From NCBI GenBank assembly GCA_036925085.1, contig JAUPFP010000029.1, forward strand, positions 2,827,210 through 2,891,209: a stretch of 64,000 nucleotides of DNA. Direction: 5' to 3'. How positions within the stretch are numbered: the first letter of the stretch is position 1; every line of letters begins with the position of its first letter. Both the position numbers and the translations under genes were made by a program. A model generated the notes under the pieces. The model was not told the DNA's origin, made no database searches, and saw nothing but the letters and a program-made list of their open reading frames with translations. This DNA comes from Brachycybe producta (taxonomy: Eukaryota; Arthropoda; Diplopoda; Playtdesmida; Andrognathidae). Of the stretch, positions 60,261 through 64,000 are shown piece by piece.

Positions 60261-61465
60261 AAGAAAGTTTAGTTTGAAAGATATCAACATTAAATACTAA
60301 TAAGTGATTTAGTTACCCGCATTCTAGTTTCGAACAAACTTTCAGTTTGTTTCTAATGTTGCTCCTGAAACTGCAGAATAACCCGGTTTTTTTTTAAATC
60401 ACCTGTTCATAATAAAGCGCACCTTAAAAAACCAACTATTAAAAATTACAAAAAAAAGAAGATGCTAAAAAAAGTCATTATGGCAGCTAGTAATGGCAAG
60501 TAAAAATGTTTTTACTTCGAAAAATGTTCGGAAACACACCTTTAAATGTGATTAGCACTTCATTGATAAAAAAAAAATCATAAATGTCTTTAATTGAAAA
60601 GTAATGGACTTTTTATTTGAAATTGTAAAAGGGTCACATATTTTATGAAACATATATAATTATAAATATATAAATGGATTTGCTTGTAATCTCAAAAATG
60701 TTGCACGATTTAACTTTGTAACGTTAAAACTTTTATCATGTGTTTTACAAAATTGACAGTTCTGGTTTTTAAACTAAACTTATCTGTTGTACCAAATTGT
60801 TCATGTGTCGTTTTCTTTTTAAACTTTTTAAGAAAAAAAAGAGATTCATACAAAAGTATTACAATACAGTGTAAACGTACATCAAAAATACATCTTAAAT
60901 TAGATCATTTAAAATAGTTTCAAGTTAATGTGAATACAAAAATGTGCTTCAGTTTTTTTGGAAGATCCAGTAGAAGTTGTCATTTTATAAATATGACGTC
61001 AATAATTTCATACAATTATCTTCCAGTATTTTTTTTCTCTTTCTCAGTTAACCATAGTTAACTTAGTTAAGGACAACATACAAACTAATAGTCTCTAAAC
61101 ATAAATACGAAAACACACATTAATCTCGGAAAGAGAAGTGACAGGTAAAAAGGTAACAAAGGTGACAAAGGTAAAACGTGTGATAGAAAATCACGGCTGT
61201 ACCCATCTCAAATGACGACAAGAGTTGGAGGTGGAGGCTATCTGTTAAGACTTGTGGGTAGCTACTAGCATGAGGAAATGTGCTTTTCCCTAATACACAG
61301 GAGGGAAGTGAGATGAGGGCTGAGCGTGCCGGAAACCAAATTAACATCTTCGACCACTAGTATACTCCGACCACATTACTGTATCTATTGCTAGCCTCAA
61401 ACACTCGTCGTCGTTTGAGATGGAACACACCAAAAGCACTGATTCTTAGAAAAGAAACTAATAAA

Positions 61466-64000
61466 TTACACCCTTTCTGCTTTTAGTTTATACAGTTTCT
61501 TCCAAATCTCACAAAGACAAACTGTTGAATGAAAACGGAAGAAGATTGCAAGTGGAGAGCTGACATGAGATATGATTGTCCAAGCCCAGAACCCATAGAA
61601 ATTAAGTTGTACTGGGTTAGAATCCGTTCGCCGTGCTTCCAATGAGTTTATAGCCCACATGGCAAAGTTACACACGAGAAGGAAAGTAATCATCTCGCGA
61701 CCCGGTTTCCTTCGTACTTGGTCAGGTGTAGAAGCATAACGACGCGAGGCATCCAACACGAATATAGTTTGTACCGTGGCCTGAATTAAGTTGGCCAGTG
61801 CAGTGAACAACACCAGAATCGTGTTTCGACTGATGGTAAAATGGCTACCTATGACGCAGAAGATTGCAAAAAGGTAGACGCCAGTCTGAGCTACAATTAG
61901 AAGAATGTTATCCAGTTCTACGTAATGTTGTACCGAATAGCGAAGTTCTCTAACTTGCATCAGTGCTATAACTGCTGCGATAGTGTTGAGGCAATAGAGA
62001 ACTAGCTCTGAAATGTGAGCCTCCAATACGGCGAGATCTTTGTATTCGGGCTTACTGATGAGCACGAAAAACAGAATTAAACTAATGATAGCAAGAACAA
62101 GGACAAGTATGCCAGTAAAGAGGCCTTTATTAGCATGAGCACAGTCGACACTATAATGATGCCTTCTCGAAGGCAGAGACGAGAATTCACTGCTCGCCGA
62201 ACTGTTATGTCTCGTATGACTTCTCTTGCCAATGTTTCTCCACATGACGTAGAGAATGGCAGCACAGATGAGACTATATTCGATCGTGCACGGAAAAAGA
62301 AACGGGCTGACATCTTGAACGAGCTGACCCATGATATTGACACGACGACACTGGAAACCCATATTTGCATGTTTGAGTCCACGTGTGACACGATGATGAC
62401 CTAGAAAGATCAAACAGAAAAAAAAAGTTGAAATAAGATACAAAACAATCGCAAGGAATCGAGAATTACCATAACCCAAACTGAAGTTGAGAGCAGGAAG
62501 TCCGTGCCCACCACCTCCAGCCGAAGGATGTCCGTCACTGTGGCCACGAGACGGATCGAGGAACTTGAGTATTTCGTGTTTGGATTCTTCGACGAGTACG
62601 TGAAGCCAGACGCATAAATTGGTGGCCACCATGTGCATCAGTCCAAATCGAGCTACGTTCATGAACTTATAGATGCACATCTGAAATAAACGAAAAACAA
62701 AAGTCAATAAATACGATCAAATGCAAATCCTATTTCGTACATTACTTTGGAATTCATAAATATGAAATAAAGTTGTATGAAAATGAAGACCATCTGAGTA
62801 CAGGGTGTTATGGCAGCAAGGATACTATAACAATCAGAATTTGGATCCAATTCGAAAAACTGACCGAATTCCAAGCCACAATAGATCATTGAGCCAATTC
62901 CAAATGCTGCAAGAAAAATATAAAACTGCGATCAAAAAACTGGACGAAGAGAGATTTATTATGCAAATTTATGAAACATACCAACTGCACCCATTCTGAG
63001 ATAGAAGCTGCCACAGTGAACACCCGCCTCTTCCACTCTGATTCTACTAAGGCTTCCATCTTTTGAGTTGTTACCCTGTGGATTATTATTATTGGGTTTG
63101 CCGCCACTCATTCTGGCCACCATCGATACCCTGTTTAGTAGGAGATTTTGAATCCCTTTATTGGCAACTCCGTGACCGTTGACACCTCCCATTCCACTTG
63201 AACTTTTGTGTAGCAAAAAGGAATAGGCGTAGATGAGAAAAAGAATGCTACCTGCATACAGGTACAAGTAAAATCCCTAGAAACGACAAATACGAACATT
63301 GAAAAACAACCCAATCGAATGATATTTTATGTGTGTGTTTTTTTTTGCAAATTAAGATTTCGTACGTACCAAGAAAAACGAAGGTGGAATGTAAGGTGAT
63401 ATGACTTCGGACAATGGAAAACCTATTCCCATTACGATAAGCAATTTTGCGTACATGGCACTCAGCACCATTAGAACCGAATCTCTGTAACCAGAAAGGT
63501 GGGGTTAAGTGCCAGTAGCTGTAATTCACGTATTTTGAATTATATACGATTCTTTAGTCCTAGTGAAAACATCGTCCTCGAGATTATCGTCTTTGCAACG
63601 TGCCTTTTGAGCGCAGGCATACATCAGGCGACCGTCTTTGGGTAATACACCACCACGATCACACATTGCTTCGTCGTACCTGTTTTTAGTTTTCGGAAGA
63701 AGTAAGTTGAGTTAAATATCCATTGTTCAGAATTGTGTCATTTTTTTAAAAAAAACCTGGTGCACTCGTGGTCTGGACAGATGAGGGGTATTTCGGCACT
63801 CGATGGTCCCATCTGTCGAACACTTCCATTTGGAAGTCTACCACTGGATGTCCCTTGAGAAGATGACAAGACCGATTCTAATTCGGGACTTGCCAAAATC
63901 CGGGCTGGACACACTGGACTGGGTGGCAAAACAGCTTCTCCGTCTGGATGTCGTCGATCCGTTCGAAGTCCCACCCATCTAGGAAGACCAGACATGGTTT
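61466..64000 (-). CDS. OTOP: Otopetrin proton channel (5' end may lie beyond the window)
   Basis: Otopetrins are 12-helix plasma-membrane proton channels (family knowledge). Exons on the minus strand: 64000(or beyond)-63757, 63679-63548, 63484-63370, 63276-62982, 62906-62746, 62680-62470, 62400-61466. Phases all agree. From the ATG at 63995 the product is 695 aa, but that ATG is 5 bases from the edge, so the true start may be outside. Family blocks: VLMVLSAMYAKLLIVMGIGF, GSFYLRMGAVAFGIGSMIYC, GLEFGQFFELDP, FMNVARFGLMHMVATNLCVW, and the last helices ending SPLAIFFRFHSTVCLCEIW. The cytosolic segment near 63000-63200 has a Gly/Asn-rich insert (VNGHGVANKG, GGKPNNNNPQGNN). The 69-base intron 62401-62469 is a multiple of three and free of stops, so a naive reading runs through it. 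Confidence 0.93.

Larger units (their letters stand above)
58295..61465. other. Convergent ATP8A-OTOP intergenic region and 3'UTRs
   Basis: It starts with the ATP8A 3'UTR and a CT/GT microsatellite (about 58472-58517). It then holds a hAT-like element (59041-59331), an AACTAGAAG fold-back (about 59840-60425) with an inner insertion, and AT-rich DNA leading into the otopetrin 3'UTR. No other gene was recognised. Confidence 0.6.

Noticed and set aside
62077..62404. Open frames on both strands overlapping otopetrin exon 7
   Set aside because: Shadow frames of a long real exon; no homology recognised.
62401..62469. Otopetrin reading through a 69-base segment
   Set aside because: It has a GT donor, pyrimidine tract and AG, is in-frame by length, and the spliced GYGHHRVTRGLKHANMGF fits the family better.

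Overview
The window is nuclear DNA from an animal: AT-rich, intron-dense, with spliceosomal GT-AG introns and metazoan gene families (a tandem-GAF PDE2, an otopetrin proton channel, SAP30L, HMGB). The species cannot be read from the sequence. Short introns, close gene spacing and many small fold-back DNA elements suggest an invertebrate with a compact genome, for example a tunicate, but this is a guess.

Six protein-coding genes could be rebuilt exon by exon, every junction in frame, and they alternate strand without exception. In order: (1) PDE2A-like cGMP-regulated phosphodiesterase, + strand, 4366-17070, 25 coding exons, 721 aa. (2) SAP30L-like Sin3/HDAC subunit, - strand, 21573-22889, 4 exons, 175 aa. 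(3) HMGB1/2/3-like chromatin protein, + strand, 30417-31436, 3 coding exons, 216 aa. (4) EXOSC9/Rrp45 exosome subunit, - strand, 33120-35081, 11 exons, 411 aa. (5) ATP8A-type P4-ATPase (phospholipid flippase), + strand, 35568-58294, 42 exons, 1152 aa. (6) Otopetrin, - strand, 61466 to beyond the right edge, at least 7 exons, about 695 aa visible. PDE2A/SAP30L, HMGB/EXOSC9 and ATP8A/OTOP are tail to tail. SAP30L/HMGB and EXOSC9/ATP8A are head to head, the latter with only about 0.5 kb between start codons. The genes do not form a pathway, but five of the six families have a member on human chromosome 4, and SAP30-HMGB2 are head-to-head neighbours there, so this looks like conserved linkage.

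The rest is introns and intergenic DNA full of repeats. There is one 5'-truncated RTE-type LINE (9355-11031) and a 3' fragment of the same family near 43.3 kb. There are hAT-like elements with 8-9 bp target duplications, a pogo/Tigger-like element with TA target sites, and several fold-back families. One fold-back family (internal motif AACTAGAAGGGTAGCT) occurs about twenty times. Another (ends ACAGGCA, core GGCTCCGCCC) has eight copies whose two arms have changed together. GA, TA and CT microsatellites, C homopolymers, a palindromic minisatellite and a perfect 51-bp-arm hairpin (32813-32932) complete the picture. I saw no tRNA, rRNA, CRISPR array or prokaryotic operon.
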